Below are positions 1-10,928 of a DNA stretch of 64,000 nt, piece after piece. Under the pieces are notes generated by a model. It did no database searches. It saw only the letters and a list, made by a program, of their open reading frames with translations, and was not told the DNA's origin. The stretch comes from Alviniconcha marisindica. Taxonomy: Eukaryota; Mollusca; Gastropoda; Provannidae. Position numbers and translations under genes: made by a program. The stretch is from contig JABMCL010000509.1 in assembly GCA_018857735.1 (NCBI GenBank), positions 661,001 to 725,000 of the forward strand, read 5' to 3'. The stretch's first letter is position 1; each line of letters opens with the position of its first letter.

Positions 1-71
1 GGCTCCTGGAGTCCGCATGACCAGCCCGCCAGTCTGCCCCTGGGGTCCGTGTCGAACATCCATCCGTGCAT

Positions 72-72
<1 letters not shown>

Positions 73-140
<68 letters not shown>

Positions 141-149
141 CCCCCCCCC
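73..149. repeat. (CT)n microsatellite ending in a C run
   Basis: An almost pure CT dinucleotide tract has one interruption (TCTTCTC near 103). It passes into about 11 consecutive C. The pyrimidine-only plus strand explains the serine/leucine-rich open frame here, which is not a gene. Confidence 0.97.
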
Positions 150-261
150 TCCCGTCCCCCCCTCTCTGTGCTCATCATTTTTCCAGTAACGGGCCATCGT
201 AATTAACAAATTGATGCCGCTGCTTCAAACGACTACCTGACTGGTACTAGGGTTCAGTGAT

Positions 262-268
262 CACACAC

Positions 269-361
<93 letters not shown>
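262..361. repeat. (CA)n microsatellite
   Basis: About 50 CA units with one early interruption (CAACAC near 269). The polyHis/Thr open frame across it is a repeat artefact. Confidence 0.98.
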
Positions 362-364
<3 letters not shown>

Positions 365-453
365 AGTGCGCGCATGCACGGATGGACGGACGAAAGCTTA
401 CAAGCATTCAGACAGTCAATTTTCAATTACAATTTTTAAAAAGGGTGAAAAAA

Positions 454-454
<1 letters not shown>

Positions 455-531
<77 letters not shown>
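455..531. repeat. (AC)n microsatellite
   Basis: A pure run of about 38 AC units, only 94 bp after the previous CA tract. Confidence 0.98.
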
Positions 532-533
<2 letters not shown>

Positions 534-846
534 GAGGATGTGAGAAAAGTTCTGCATATTTTTTAATTTTATTTTTTAAGAGTGACAGAATGGATCGAAC
601 CGGATTGAGAGATAATGATACGGAAGCAGAGTTACTTGCAGCGCTATGGCAGCTGGGCACGTGGAGGAGTACAGCTGTGATCGGACCGCAACAAACATGT
701 CAACGATTAATGAAGCCCTTCTCTTGTCAGCATACAGGATGCACCAAGTGAAGCCCTCGTAAACTGTTTCTGTTTGTCAAAACACGCAGAGGGGTCAGAA
801 TGAACACCATTAAAGTTTGAACAGAACAGAATTGCAGCATATATAA

Positions 847-848
<2 letters not shown>

Positions 849-907
<59 letters not shown>

Positions 908-914
908 ATAATAA

Positions 915-985
<71 letters not shown>
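849..985. repeat. Compound (AT)n-(GT)n microsatellite
   Basis: About 26 AT units, a short ATTATAAATAATAAA bridge, then about 35 TG units. The AT part could extrude as a cruciform and the GT part is of Z-DNA-forming type, on general knowledge of such sequences. Confidence 0.97.
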
Positions 986-986
<1 letters not shown>

Positions 987-2185
987 TTTTTGGTTTGCCT
1001 ACAGAATCTCTTGTAGTATTATATCCTTGTTCTTGTTTGTTGTTTGCCGGCTGTTCATCAAACAAGCAGAGGGTTAAGAATGAACGCCATTTCATCGGGC
1101 AGAAAATAGGACACGTTTTAGTGGAATACAGCACATTTGTTTTGGATTTTTCGTTTGCCATTACAACAGACATCCTTTTCTTTTCTTCTTTTCTAATTCT
1201 CATTTTTTCATGCACTCTCGTGTGAAGCAAAGTTCCCAAAATAACTTCCTGACGATTAACTCCAGGTCTCTGGGAGCAGAAAGGAAACTGCATATACAGT
1301 ACAGCATTCTTGACGGAAATGGGGTTAAGCCAGCATCACATATCGATTTTGGCTAAAGGCTCATATGAGCAACACCCTGTATTCCGATGACTCAGACCGC
1401 TAATTCCTCAGGCAGCACGACTTATTAACGGGGAGGTGAGCGTTTGGAATGGCACCTCAGTTTACTTCAAGACGGTAGCTATGCGCTCGGAAAACCCAAA
1501 TGCGCTCCGCCCAGTCTCTCAAGAGCTTCCCTAACGTTCCAATGTTCGTCTGACTGACGATGGCCCTTTTTCGTCCTGTCAAGGAAGATCGCCGAGCTCT
1601 ATACCTCGTTCCACGCCTCTCTCCTCCAGGAGATCGATGCTATGATGTCCTTGGTTTTGTGTCCGCAGCTAGTGTCTCAAGCTCCTCAACACTTCAGATC
1701 TTCCCAGACGCAAGCCACTTGTGATGGCTGCTTAATCTGCCTGCCAGTCTATCTGCTCAGTCATTTCCTTTCAGTCCGCCAGCAACGGTCAACGGTGGAA
1801 TTCAAATCCGATCCGTTCCGAGTGGAAGCGCAAGAGAGAGGAGTCTTAATCCCTAATGCCAGGGGACAAGAGCGAATCAGTCTGAAGGAACCAGAAAAGC
1901 GCCCATTATTTTGTCCGGCAGACAGTCCCTGGCAACGGGACAAGCACGCAAGGCTAGGCGTGGAGTCCAGGGCCTCGTAAAGAGGAAATCGGATTGTCCG
2001 ACAGACTTCCCAGCTAAAACGGCCACGTGTCTCATCCCAAGGTCTCGTAAAGAAGAAATTCGAGTTTGCTACTGGACTCCCACCCATCAGACCTTGATTG
2101 AGCTGGGAGCACAAAGGGTCCTGCACAAACATTAAGGACAAGAAACTTGAGGCGGTGGGTACGTTAAGCACATCGTATTTGTCTG
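986..2185. other. Non-repetitive spacer, no recognisable gene
   Basis: Single-copy-looking sequence. The open frames reach 112 residues (1642-1980) but show no family motif I recognise, and no splice structure is evident. One 24-bp near-duplicate is visible at 1969-1992 and 2039-2062 (GCCTCGTAAAGAGGAAAT against GTCTCGTAAAGAAGAAAT). It is probably a local duplication. Confidence 0.5.
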
Positions 2186-2440
2186 CACTGACTGAACACA
2201 GGCACTGACTGACCACAGGCACTGACTGACCACAAACACTGACTGACCACAGGCACTGACTGACCACAGACATTGACTGACCACAGACACTGACTGACCA
2301 CAGGCACTGACTGACCACAGGCACTGACAGACCACAGGCACTGACTGACCACAGGCACTGACTGACCACAGGCACTGACTGACTACAGGGACAGACACTA
2401 ACTCTGACCACAGACACTGACTGACCACAGGCACTGACTC
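2186..2440. repeat. 17-bp minisatellite (CACTGACTGACCACAGG)n
   Basis: About 15 copies of a 17-bp unit with scattered substitutions (CAGGCACTG, CAAACACTG, CAGACATTG variants). The last units at 2390-2440 are more degenerate. Because 17 is not a multiple of three, each strand cycles through all frames every 51 bp. As the unit lacks stops in one orientation, the minus strand shows two overlapping false ORFs (VSQCLWSVSACGQSVPV repeats). Confidence 0.95.
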
Positions 2441-3129
2441 TAAAACTGAATGCACAGGCACTGCTGACCACAAACGTTTACACAAGGTCACGGAGTGAAT
2501 ACCAAGGGTGTCCTTAACGCCCTTCTTTGCACCGCTGCGAACACTAGGGTTTGAAAGACAAGGCATTGACGTCGGACCACACCAGAAATGCCACCTCTAG
2601 AAAGAGGTATTCGTGTCCACGGATCACAAGCAATGGCCAGGACATCGGACCACTCATTAACGGTACCCGTTCATATTCACAGCCGGGAGCAATGGCTGGT
2701 ATATAAGACCGTTCTAAATGTCAATGGACATAACATGCACGTCGTCTACATTACGGGGAAAGGGGACACTGGTAAATAGACACTTAAGTAGTGGCTAACA
2801 CTATATCTGTCTCTGTCCACATCGTTCGGGAAGGGACAATGGTGGCTGCATCCAACACGTCAGTAACGGCACTCACTAAGTCTGTGTACATGCGGCCACC
2901 CTCCCTACAGACGGGACAACAACACGTCAGTAACGGCACAGGCCATGTAGATACATACATACAGACATACATTCGTACATACATGCATATCAAGGAAGTT
3001 TATTCTCTGAATTAGCATTGCTTTATAATATGCATTCAGAGACTCTGGCTTTACGAGTGACATTTCTCCAAACAGCATGTTCTTGTGCAGATCAACACGT
3101 TTCACAATATCACAAAATGTGCATGTAGT

Positions 3130-3132
<3 letters not shown>
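2441..3132. other. Spacer with weak internal repetition
   Basis: No gene seen. The phrase CACGTCAGTAACGGCAC occurs at about 2855 and again at about 2924, and similar wording (CACTCATTAACGGTACC) lies near 2651. An old tandem duplication is possible. A short (ACAT)n stretch lies at 2950-2990. Confidence 0.4.

Positions 3133-3199
<67 letters not shown>
3133..3199. repeat. (CA)n microsatellite
   Basis: About 33 pure CA units followed by CCCGCACGCATGCACGC. The flank carries the (ACGC)-type variation common at the ends of such tracts in this window. Confidence 0.97.
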
Positions 3200-3201
<2 letters not shown>

Positions 3202-3239
3202 CGCACGCATGCACGCACACACGCAGCCACACACGCTTA

Positions 3240-3461
3240 ATGATATATTACATACATACATACATCAGTAGATAGACAGACAGGCAGACATAGAGCTAGG
3301 TAAGCAGATAAATTGAGACAGACAGATAGTTAGCTAGACAGATAGACAGGCAGATAGATAGGCTTACTTGGTTTTTTAAAAACCAGTTAACTATGACGGT
3401 TATATTATGTCGACAGATAGATGGACGGATGGGTGGACAAGCGGACAAACAGACAGATAGA
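3240..3461. repeat. Degenerate CAGA/GATA/ACAT tetranucleotide region
   Basis: Two blocks (3250-3365 and 3410-3461) of mixed ACAT, GATA and CAGA tetranucleotides with point changes, separated by about 45 bp of unique sequence. Related CAGA-rich material recurs at 9.2, 30.5, 31.4 and 63.6 kb. Confidence 0.85.
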
Positions 3462-4277
3462 CTGTGTGCTAGCTGTGTGTTGGATTGATGCAAAAGACCT
3501 TGACTGAAGTGTTGTAGTGTATCTGCTAATATAATTAGCAGGGTTTCACTTTTCCTCTTAATTCTGCACACTTTTGCCGACCGGCCTATTGTTTTGTAAA
3601 AGTGTGCCTCGGGCTCTCGCTAGGTGCATAGGCGCTTTGTAAATATTCTTTTAGATTACATTACAAACAGACAGACAGGTGGACAGACGGACAAACCCAC
3701 ACCCAGGACCAGACAGAGACGGGGACGGCCATAGTAAGTACGCCAGACGACAAGCGACGGCGGTAAGCACATCAGACCAGCTCAATAGCACCGCGCTCCA
3801 CCTCCGTCCCCGCCCGCACCACCGTCATTTCCTCCACCAGACCGCTGCCTGCGCTGAGCCAACGATCCGCCATGGATGGCAGCAGGCGTGCGATCCACTG
3901 CAGCGACGTCGTCCGCAGTTAACAACCCCGCCGGCCACCAGCCGCCCAGCCAAGGGAGGTCACTCGCGTTATCACCCCCAGGGACGGTAACTCTTGCAAT
4001 CACCTGTACAAATGAGAGGATAACAGGGCAGGGACCTAAACAGAGCAGCGCGATAAAGCCGCGGTTCTGTCTCTCTTCCAGCCGCTTCCATTCCACCCGG
4101 CCTCGCACCCTTCCTCCAGGCTTTCTGCCGTTTCTTCACCCTCCATCCTTCTCATTATGTTGGGGAAGGAGGGGGGAGGAGGAGAAGGGAAAGTCTAATG
4201 AGAGTCTTGGCAAACGTGGCATTAAAGTTCTCGGCAGGCAGATAAGGCAAGAAGAGTCTATTCAGGCCCTGGGTGTC

Positions 4278-4278
<1 letters not shown>
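3462..4278. other. Spacer with a possible LINE-type 3' tail
   Basis: No gene recognised. The sequence AGGCGCTTTGTAAAT at 3630-3644 resembles the GCGCTTTacaAAT tail of the LINE remnants at 35.4 and 49.4 kb, so the preceding 100-150 bp may be an old LINE 3' end. From 3679 to 4190 the sequence becomes GC-rich and has overlapping open frames on both strands, without motifs. Confidence 0.35.
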
Positions 4279-4373
<95 letters not shown>

Positions 4374-4436
4374 TACATACATACATACACAGGGACGGAG
4401 GGAGGGAGGAAGGGAGAGAGACAGACAGACAGAGAC
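4279..4436. repeat. (CA)n-(CATA)n-(GGGA)n compound microsatellite
   Basis: About 45 CA units, then five to six ACAT units, then GGGA/GGAA and CAGA motifs. The successive motifs look like stepwise mutation of one tract. Confidence 0.95.
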
Positions 4437-4520
4437 ATGACTGCCTGCTGCTTGCTTCCTGTCCTGATATGTCAGCCCTACAGCTGAGGACATCAAGCCC
4501 CAGAAAAAGAGAAGCAACTG

Positions 4521-4553
4521 CCTTACACTGGACAGTTAACGTCCAGTCAACGG
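4521..4553 (-). repeat. SINE 3'-tail motif remnant
   Basis: On the minus strand this reads CGTTGACTGGACGTTAAC, one base different from the motif found at 46.16 kb (+) and close to those at 11.85 kb and 55.41 kb (+). It is interpreted as the 3' domain of a decayed SINE. Only the tail is recognisable. Confidence 0.5.
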
Positions 4554-5984
4554 CCAAGGTGGCGCCAGAGCCAGGCGCAATTCAGGGAATCAGAAGGAAA
4601 TGTCCCAGTCACTGTTCGCAGCACGATTCACTTTATACTGGAAGAGGACTGGGGGGAAATGAAGTTCAATGAACCGAGAGGGCCGAGGCCGGAAAGACAG
4701 CATCCTTGACAGCGGTACAAGCATGCAGCCCTGTACTCCGACCTACCCCAGGCTTTTAAGGGCAAACCTTTGGCAGCATCCAGGTTCTCAGCAAACGAAA
4801 CACTAAACTGTGTGAGAGCTGTAGCCAAGAAAATGAAAATTGGTGGTCTTTTTTTGGAGCAGTGCTGTAATACACGCCCGTCTCTCATTAAGGTTTGTCA
4901 GCTATACTGTTCCAGGTGGGTACAGTGTGAAATGGTCCAGTGACAAGCATCTGAGGCAGTGATGCCGAGGTACTTTGTTCGGATTTTAACTCCCCGTCAG
5001 CTGTGTAGGGTCAACTCTGGACGAAGCACACATTCAACAGTCAACATTCTTTTACAGCAGCTCAGAACACAGGGCACTAAGTTACCAGTTTGTCTAATTC
5101 ACTGTTACAGTATCAAAAACAATCATCCGTCTACCAGTGCTTTTGGTAAGTCAAAAACCAATTTCCATCGCATTCCTTGGTACCCGTTAATATTCTGTAG
5201 GCACTCACCACGGACACCTGTTTAAATTGCTTGTGAGCAGTGTGACCTATTTTATTCTTCGTGCCCGCACGGAAAATTGCGCTAGTTATAATACATTTAA
5301 AATGTAGGGAGAGGATTTGGAAAGGATGAAGGTAGAAGGACCGGGAAGGCAGAAATTAGGACAAAGCAGCAGACGACGTACGCATGGTTATATACTGACC
5401 TCTCCGGGCTTTAAAGGGAGAATATATTTATCAGTTCTGGGTTCTCAACAGAGGAGATCCTAATTTCTGTGTCCGCAGTCCCCCACTGTGGGATTTTACC
5501 CGAGAGCGCACCGAGGCACTAACTCTGACCACGGTGTACAGCGCAAGGTCTTCAGCCAGAGACAGATCCTGCAGAAATGTCTCTTGTATGGTTTAGATGG
5601 CTACCAGACCCCAGGGAAGAGACGGACGTGGTGCGAGTGTCACAATGACAATTAGTGGGGTTAATGATGCTGAAATGTGTCGGTCATCGGGGTTTCCTCA
5701 GACGCTAGCAGTAGCCCAATTTTCCTAAGATATCGACCGTTTTCAGTTTGCGTAAAGCATGCGTACATTAAATGTGGATGGCAAGAAATGGATGAGGGAT
5801 CGGCTGAGCTACACAACATAGATTTGTTGTTGTTCTGCTCGTATCTTGGTCATACCGAATTTTATAACTACAGAATATGGAATCTTTATTGTCTATGGAT
5901 AACATAGAAATTTGCCTTACGACTGCATAAAAGATACCAGTAAAATAACACACAGTATAATACATGAACATAAGTACACATATA
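4554..5984. other. Unique sequence, no gene seen
   Basis: About 1.4 kb without tandem repeats or convincing coding sequence. The open frames are 90 residues or shorter and show no family motif. It could be intronic or intergenic; the sequence does not decide. Confidence 0.5.
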
Positions 5985-6182
5985 TTGTAAAACGCCATAG
6001 TTCAGGAGCTGTGTTGAGAGTCGAGGTGGCCGTCCTGAGCTGTCCGTCCTAACGAGCCTTCAGGTTTCCGTGGAAGTAAGAATTATTGAACCGTGCTTCG
6101 GCATTGGTCACAACTTGTCCCCAATATGTCAACTGACATCTGAGGACATTAAGCAAAACTTCACCACCACCTTGTAAAACGC
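5985..6182 (+). mobile_element. SINE (family B), copy 1, with 11-bp target-site duplication
   Basis: A 176-bp element (5996-6171) is flanked by a perfect 11-bp direct repeat TTGTAAAACGC at 5985-5995 and 6172-6182, the hallmark of LINE-assisted insertion. It begins CATAGTTCAGGAGCTG and ends GAGGACATTAAGC followed by a short (ACC)n tail. A second copy at 51945-52125 aligns along its whole length at roughly 90 percent identity by eye and starts at the same point. The shared 5' end argues for a full-length short element, not a truncated LINE. An A-box-like TRGYTCAG motif is at the 5' end (clearer in copy 2). I see no convincing B box. Confidence 0.85.
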
Positions 6183-7361
6183 AGAGTACTTTATCTTTGA
6201 GTCTGGAGGCTACACACACATCCGAAACAGTCAACCCTACCAGTTACACGCGTCAACACATGCATTCACAGGTCAAGAATGTTTCAAGAAGTAAGAAAAG
6301 TACAACTCATCATATTAAACCCAACAAACAACATACCTATACACACGAACATCTCCATTCAGACCAATACTATCACATAAATAGCATCGCAAACCCTCAC
6401 ACTAAAAAATAGCAAACTAAAATCACAGGTTATCATACAAAACAGGAACCTAGCATACTAACAGTTTTTAATACTGAAATAACCTTTGTCTCTCCCTCTC
6501 CCCTTGCCTCTAGAATTCGTTTCGATTTTTTCCGTTAAATGCTTCCGCTGCTAGTGTTTTGTTTTCTCAACAAACTACGGTGATAAATGAAAATATACTT
6601 ATCCGGTTGTGGTTGGAGCGTGTTCAATGCTGGTTTAATTTAACACCGTTTAAGTTTTGTTTAACTGACGTTTTGTCGCTTTGAAAAAGCGATCTACCAG
6701 GAAAATTCGCAAGCGTTTTGTATTGTGATATTAAATTAGCGTTATTTTAACCCTTTGTGTTCTAGAACGCTAGCAATCATCCTTATTTGAGATTTGTCGT
6801 CTCTCCGATGACTCGTGATTCAGATCAACAAGACCATGGTGGTGGAATGGGCATAAACATGAAGCTGTTCGTCGGGCAGTCAGCCTGGAGTTGAACCAGT
6901 CTTAACAACAGCGTCCCGGTACGGCACAACTGTTTCCCCGGGAAAATACGTGATCCACCCAAATGATCCAGCTTACAAACTCGAGCTGTCTAGACAAGCG
7001 AGCAGAGCAAAAATAAACTCATATCTTATGTCATTTGTTTATCAGTCGATAAGCAAACTCCGTTTTTCCTCTTCTCCTATCAATCGACGTCGGAATCGAG
7101 CGTAAAAATCAACATTACTTGCAGCTTTTCGTGAATACATAATGATGATTTGTGGTGCAAGAAAGCGAAATTTGATCTGGAAAGAGACACTGGCAGAATA
7201 TGGAGTTCTCGGCGGGAGGAAGTTAGATCAGCCATGCTTTGCGTCATCAATAACGTATCCAATCGGGATGGAGCATTTTTGTTCGAACCGCTGAAGAATT
7301 TGACATTTAGATATCTCGTCACATACATGAGAAGTGGCGGTAATCATTTTAAAATGTCAAA
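6183..7361. other. Unique AT-rich sequence, no gene seen
   Basis: Low-complexity A/C-rich stretch at 6230-6430, then ordinary AT-rich sequence. The open frame from 7150 runs into the CA tract and has no recognisable domain. Confidence 0.5.
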
Positions 7362-7365
7362 ACAC

Positions 7366-7446
<81 letters not shown>
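7362..7446. repeat. (AC)n microsatellite
   Basis: About 40 AC units with one CG interruption near 7370, ending CATACTTACTCACTC. Confidence 0.97.
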
Positions 7447-7449
<3 letters not shown>

Positions 7450-7486
7450 TTACTCACTCAAAGAGCACCACTGCCATTTTTTGCTT

Positions 7487-8525
7487 AAGATCAGCCTAAG
7501 CTAATAATCATATATATAAAGTAAAGCCTAGGCCAACACCTACTTAAATAAATCTAAGCTATCATACCTAAAGCCAACCTAAGCTAATAATTATCTAGTT
7601 AGTGTGAGCCTAAGGTAACCTTCTCGACGTCCGCCCAAGCTAATATCTGCTTAGGGTCAGCTTAAGCTAATATACTTAAAGTCAGCCTAAAGCCCGTTCT
7701 TAACTGAGCCAACATTTGCTTCGCGAACATAGTTCAGGTTATTCGTCGAACCTAGTTGGTTCTTAATTGGGCGAACTTTTGCTTCGCGAAACTAGTTGGG
7801 AGTATTCGTGGAACTGCGACGAAGCTATATTCGGGGTCCAAAAAGCTGCGCTCAACATGTTCTGGGAATAATCGCCCAGTTCGGCGAACATTGCCTCTGA
7901 CTGGTTGAGAGAAAAGAGCTCTCCTGTGGATGAGGAAGAAATAAAAAATAAAAATGGATGACGTTGGGAGGGAATTGGAGGGAATTGGCCTATTTGTTGA
8001 CTTGTTGGAGGCGCAGCTTTGTCTCTGAGATCCATAATGATATAGTAGTTATTTGAATTACCATGTGAGGGATGGTTAAAGTATACTGACTTGATTTTAG
8101 CCTACCTTTTGGATCATGCTGTCTGCTGCGCTTCTGCCGCAAGTTCTGGCCGAAGCTTGTATTTCATTATAAGCCAGTTAAGAACGAAGCGTAGTTCGTC
8201 GAACTGTCCGAACCATGTTCGGCGAACTAAAAGTTCATTTAAGAAACGAATTATAGATCGTCGAACTGTCCGAAGTATGTTCGGCGAACAAACAGTTCGC
8301 CCAATTAAGAACGGGGTTAAGCTACTTACAGTCAACCTAAGCTAATATATTTAAAGGCAGCCTAAGCTGATACCTACTTACAGTCAGCCTACATTAATAA
8401 ATTATACTTAAAATCAGCCTATGCAAATGTCTACTTACAGTTAGCCTAAACTAATAATTTTATACTGAAAGTCAGGCAAAGCTAACATACTGAAAGTCAG
8501 CCAAAGCTACTCTCTCAGTAGCAAC
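7487..8525. repeat. Decayed tandem array of about 25-30 bp units, interrupted by a MITE
   Basis: Units read approximately TACTTACAGTCAGCCTAAGC followed by TAATA. About eight recognisable copies lie before 7690 and about eight after 8318. They are heavily diverged (GTCAGC, ATCAGC, GCCAAC and GTGAGC variants), so the array is old. It continues on both sides of the 627-bp element, which shows that the element landed inside an existing array. Confidence 0.8.
7691..8317. mobile_element. MITE-like element with long inverted ends and TAA target duplication
   Basis: Ends are AGCCCGTTCTTAACTG at 7691 and, read on the minus strand from 8317, ACCCCGTTCTTAATTG. The inverted ends extend about 130 bp with divergence. 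Each contains two sub-repeats built from GTTCTTAA, TTCGCCGAAC/TTCGCGAAC and TTCGTCGAAC. TAA flanks the element on both sides (7688-7690, 8318-8320). Deleting the element plus one TAA restores GTCAGCCTAAGCTACTT, which matches the array unit and so supports the insertion and the duplication. There is no coding capacity. A 3-bp TAA duplication fits PIF/Harbinger-type MITEs; that family assignment is inference. Confidence 0.8.
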
Positions 8526-9217
8526 ATTAATCTCAATCGGATGTTCGACATACTTACAAATGTTCGCTGCACCTCCTAGCGGAATTTTTGCATATGCGAA
8601 ACACCAAAAACTGTAATTGCAAATAAACGTGTCCACTTCAGGCTTGACCTGTAGAAAGAGATGGGGGATGGGGGGGGGGGGGCGATTGGGGGGGGGGGGG
8701 GGTTAAGTGGCTCAGACCATACTGGCACGAGCCGATGATTTCCGTTCTCCCTAGCATATCCATTTCAATGACATCGAAATCCTTAGAGGGAAGAGGAAAC
8801 CCACCCGGGGGAGCTTTCAGAAGTCAGTCACCAAATGGTTACCATAACAACGAGCACACATGCAATCAAGCCCAGATCCGTTTTGAATTCGAATGAGTTT
8901 CATGCCTGAATCCTTCGTTCTTCTGTATGATTGATTGGCAAATAATTGGGCGACTCAAGGCTGACAGCGGAGAGAGAGCAGGGTCTTCACCGGAGAGCCT
9001 GGGAATCAGATGGTTCTTTGATAGAGTGCTTCAACGCATTCACCTCCTCCGCCCCGCACTCCCCTCACTGACCCATTTTGACACATTAAGCACCGACAGC
9101 AGAAACAGAGAAGGAAAGAGACAGGGAGAGACAGAACGTGCGAACGAATGAACATTTTATTTTCGAGGGTAATGGAGTAAGTCCAGATACAGTACTTGTT
9201 GTTACATCCAGCCCAAG
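8526..9217. other. Unique sequence with two G runs
   Basis: No gene seen. G runs at 8671-8682 and 8688-8702 flank GCGATT and could form a G-quadruplex. The remainder has no motifs. Confidence 0.5.
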
Positions 9218-9357
9218 AGACAGACAGAGAGACTGACAGACAGACAGACAGACAGAAACAGCGACAGCAACAGACAGACAGACAGAGACAGCGACAGCAA
9301 CAGACAGACAGACACACAGACAGACAGACAGACACACACGCAGAGAAGACAGAAGAC
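9218..9357. repeat. (CAGA)n / CAGCGACAGCAA compound repeat
   Basis: CAGA tetranucleotides with two copies of an AGCGACAGCAACAGACAGAC insert (about 9260 and 9289), then more CAGA and CA. It gives cysteine/valine-rich false ORFs on the minus strand. Confidence 0.9.
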
Positions 9358-10212
9358 AACAGTTTATTTCCGTAGGCCTCCGGCCCCCGAAGAGAGTAAC
9401 AGACAGACAAAAATAGTAAGTTTTTTGGGGGGACAAACTACTTTCACCAGTACGTCTCTTATTATTTCCTTTGTCTAAACTGTCGCCACAGTATGAAGAA
9501 GAAGTCAGGAGGAAACGAAACAGCAGCAAAAACCGAGTCACCAGCGGCTGCATCCTCATCCCGCCCACCCCAGCCCGCACATCATTCGTTCCGACGGCTG
9601 GCCCCAATGGAATTAACTCTCCCTAAACACTGCTCCACCGCCGCCCCGAACCCTGTCCCCTGAGTGATGCTGACCACAAAAATATACTCCTGCTCCATAA
9701 ATTGATTTTCACCGATCAGCCACCGCAGTGAAAAGCCTTCTTTTGCTCTTGAAACAATGTTAGTCCGGTTCTGTTGCTTCAGCGGAAGAAGACTGAGAGT
9801 TGCCCGCCTTGGAAGATGTGACTGCGAACCTGCCGTCTGTGCTCAGGTGCCAGTGGCCGGGACAAACATGGCGGGATCATGTGCAGGCAATCGGCAGCAG
9901 TAATTGTACACTCGCTGAACACTGCCAATCAATTCCATTTCAGTTTATGTTCACGACTCCATTACCATTGAACAAGGGGCTCGTGGGAGGAATGATTCTC
10001 AATCGCTTGCAGTGCCTCCGTCTCGTTTCCATGACTTCTGTGACCAGACGTCCCATTGCAATAGCTCGAAATCTTGACTGGTATGGCATCCAGCTTCATA
10101 AAAGTGAACAGTCTGCTATATAAATAGTCTGAAACACCCCACCCCACTCCCACATCCCCCTTTCAATTTTCTCCGCACACAAAAAGACATCGGTGCCAAC
10201 GGGTAGAGAAGA
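9358..10212. other. Unique sequence, no gene seen
   Basis: Moderately GC-rich without tandem repeats. The 9800-10123 open frame has no domain I recognise. The 9830-9960 part (TGGCGGGATCATGTGCAGGC, CCAATCAATTCCATTTCAG) looks like ordinary unique sequence that could hold conserved non-coding DNA, but this cannot be judged without another genome. Confidence 0.4.
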
Positions 10213-10490
10213 ACTAAGCATTGCTGCGCGCATTTTGTGTGGATTAAGCGTTGCTGGACGTATTTGGTGTGGACGTATTTGCTGGATGCATTTTGTGCGG
10301 GCTAAGACTGGCTGGACATATACTATGTGGACTAAGCATTGATGGACGCATTTTGTGTGGACTAAGCATTGCTGGACGCATTTTGTGCGGGCTAAGCATT
10401 GCTGGACACATACTATGTGGACTAAGCATTGCTGGATGCATTTTGTGTGGACTAAGCATTGTTGGACGCATTTTGTGCGATGAACATTAA
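10213..10490. repeat. 30-bp minisatellite
   Basis: About nine copies of a 30-bp unit, beginning ACTAAGCATTGCTGGACGCA and ending TTTTGTGTGG, with GTGTGG/GTGCGG and CGCATTTT/CATACTAT variants. Alternating variants suggest a two-unit substructure. The period equals ten codons, so open frames (for example ILCGLSIAGR repeats on plus) persist on both strands; these are artefacts. Confidence 0.95.
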
Positions 10491-10595
10491 ACTTTGCCGT
10501 GTGGCACAAGGCAAAACAAAAAAACTGCGATGAACTGAACTTTGCTGTATTAACTCCCTTGTGTGTTGATTTCGAACTTTGTTGTATAACAAGAA

Positions 10596-10650
10596 GCACA
10601 ATTAAATCTTTGCTGAAAAAAGAAGCACAATTAAATCTTTGCTGAAAATA
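10596..10650. repeat. Tandem duplication of about 27 bp
   Basis: AGAAGCACAATTAAATCTTT followed by GCTGAAAA occurs twice in a row with no change in the core. It is a recent two-copy duplication. Confidence 0.85.
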
Positions 10651-10821
10651 ATAACTACGCAATGCAAAAAACAACAACGTCTCTTTCATAGCTTTAACCC
10701 TTTCAATGCCCGCCAATTGACTATTTAGTCAGGCACAACTGACGTGTGTGCTTCCAGTTGTCTTGCTGATAGTGGTATAATTTACGAAAGATGTTCATTT
10801 CTTGCCTGTGAGTTGAGCTAA

Positions 10822-10928
10822 AACATTTCATGTCTGTTTTCCACTATTCACGTTTATTTTCCGTTGTTCATGTTTATTTTCAACTGTTCTTGTCTATTTT
10901 CCACTTTTCATGTTTATTTTCTATTCAC
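10822..10928. repeat. Degenerate T-rich tandem repeat of about 20-24 bp
   Basis: Five copies of a CATGTTTATTTTCCACTGTT-like unit with substitutions. Confidence 0.75.

Noticed and set aside
580..660. Second tRNA-like head on minus (B-box-like GGTTCGATCC at 600-591)
   Set aside because: The B box is good, but no acceptable A box lies at the right distance and no SINE body is recognisable on the following side.
1761..2566. 236- and 144-codon minus-strand ORFs
   Set aside because: Mostly the 17-bp minisatellite read through three frames; the rest of the frames has no motif.
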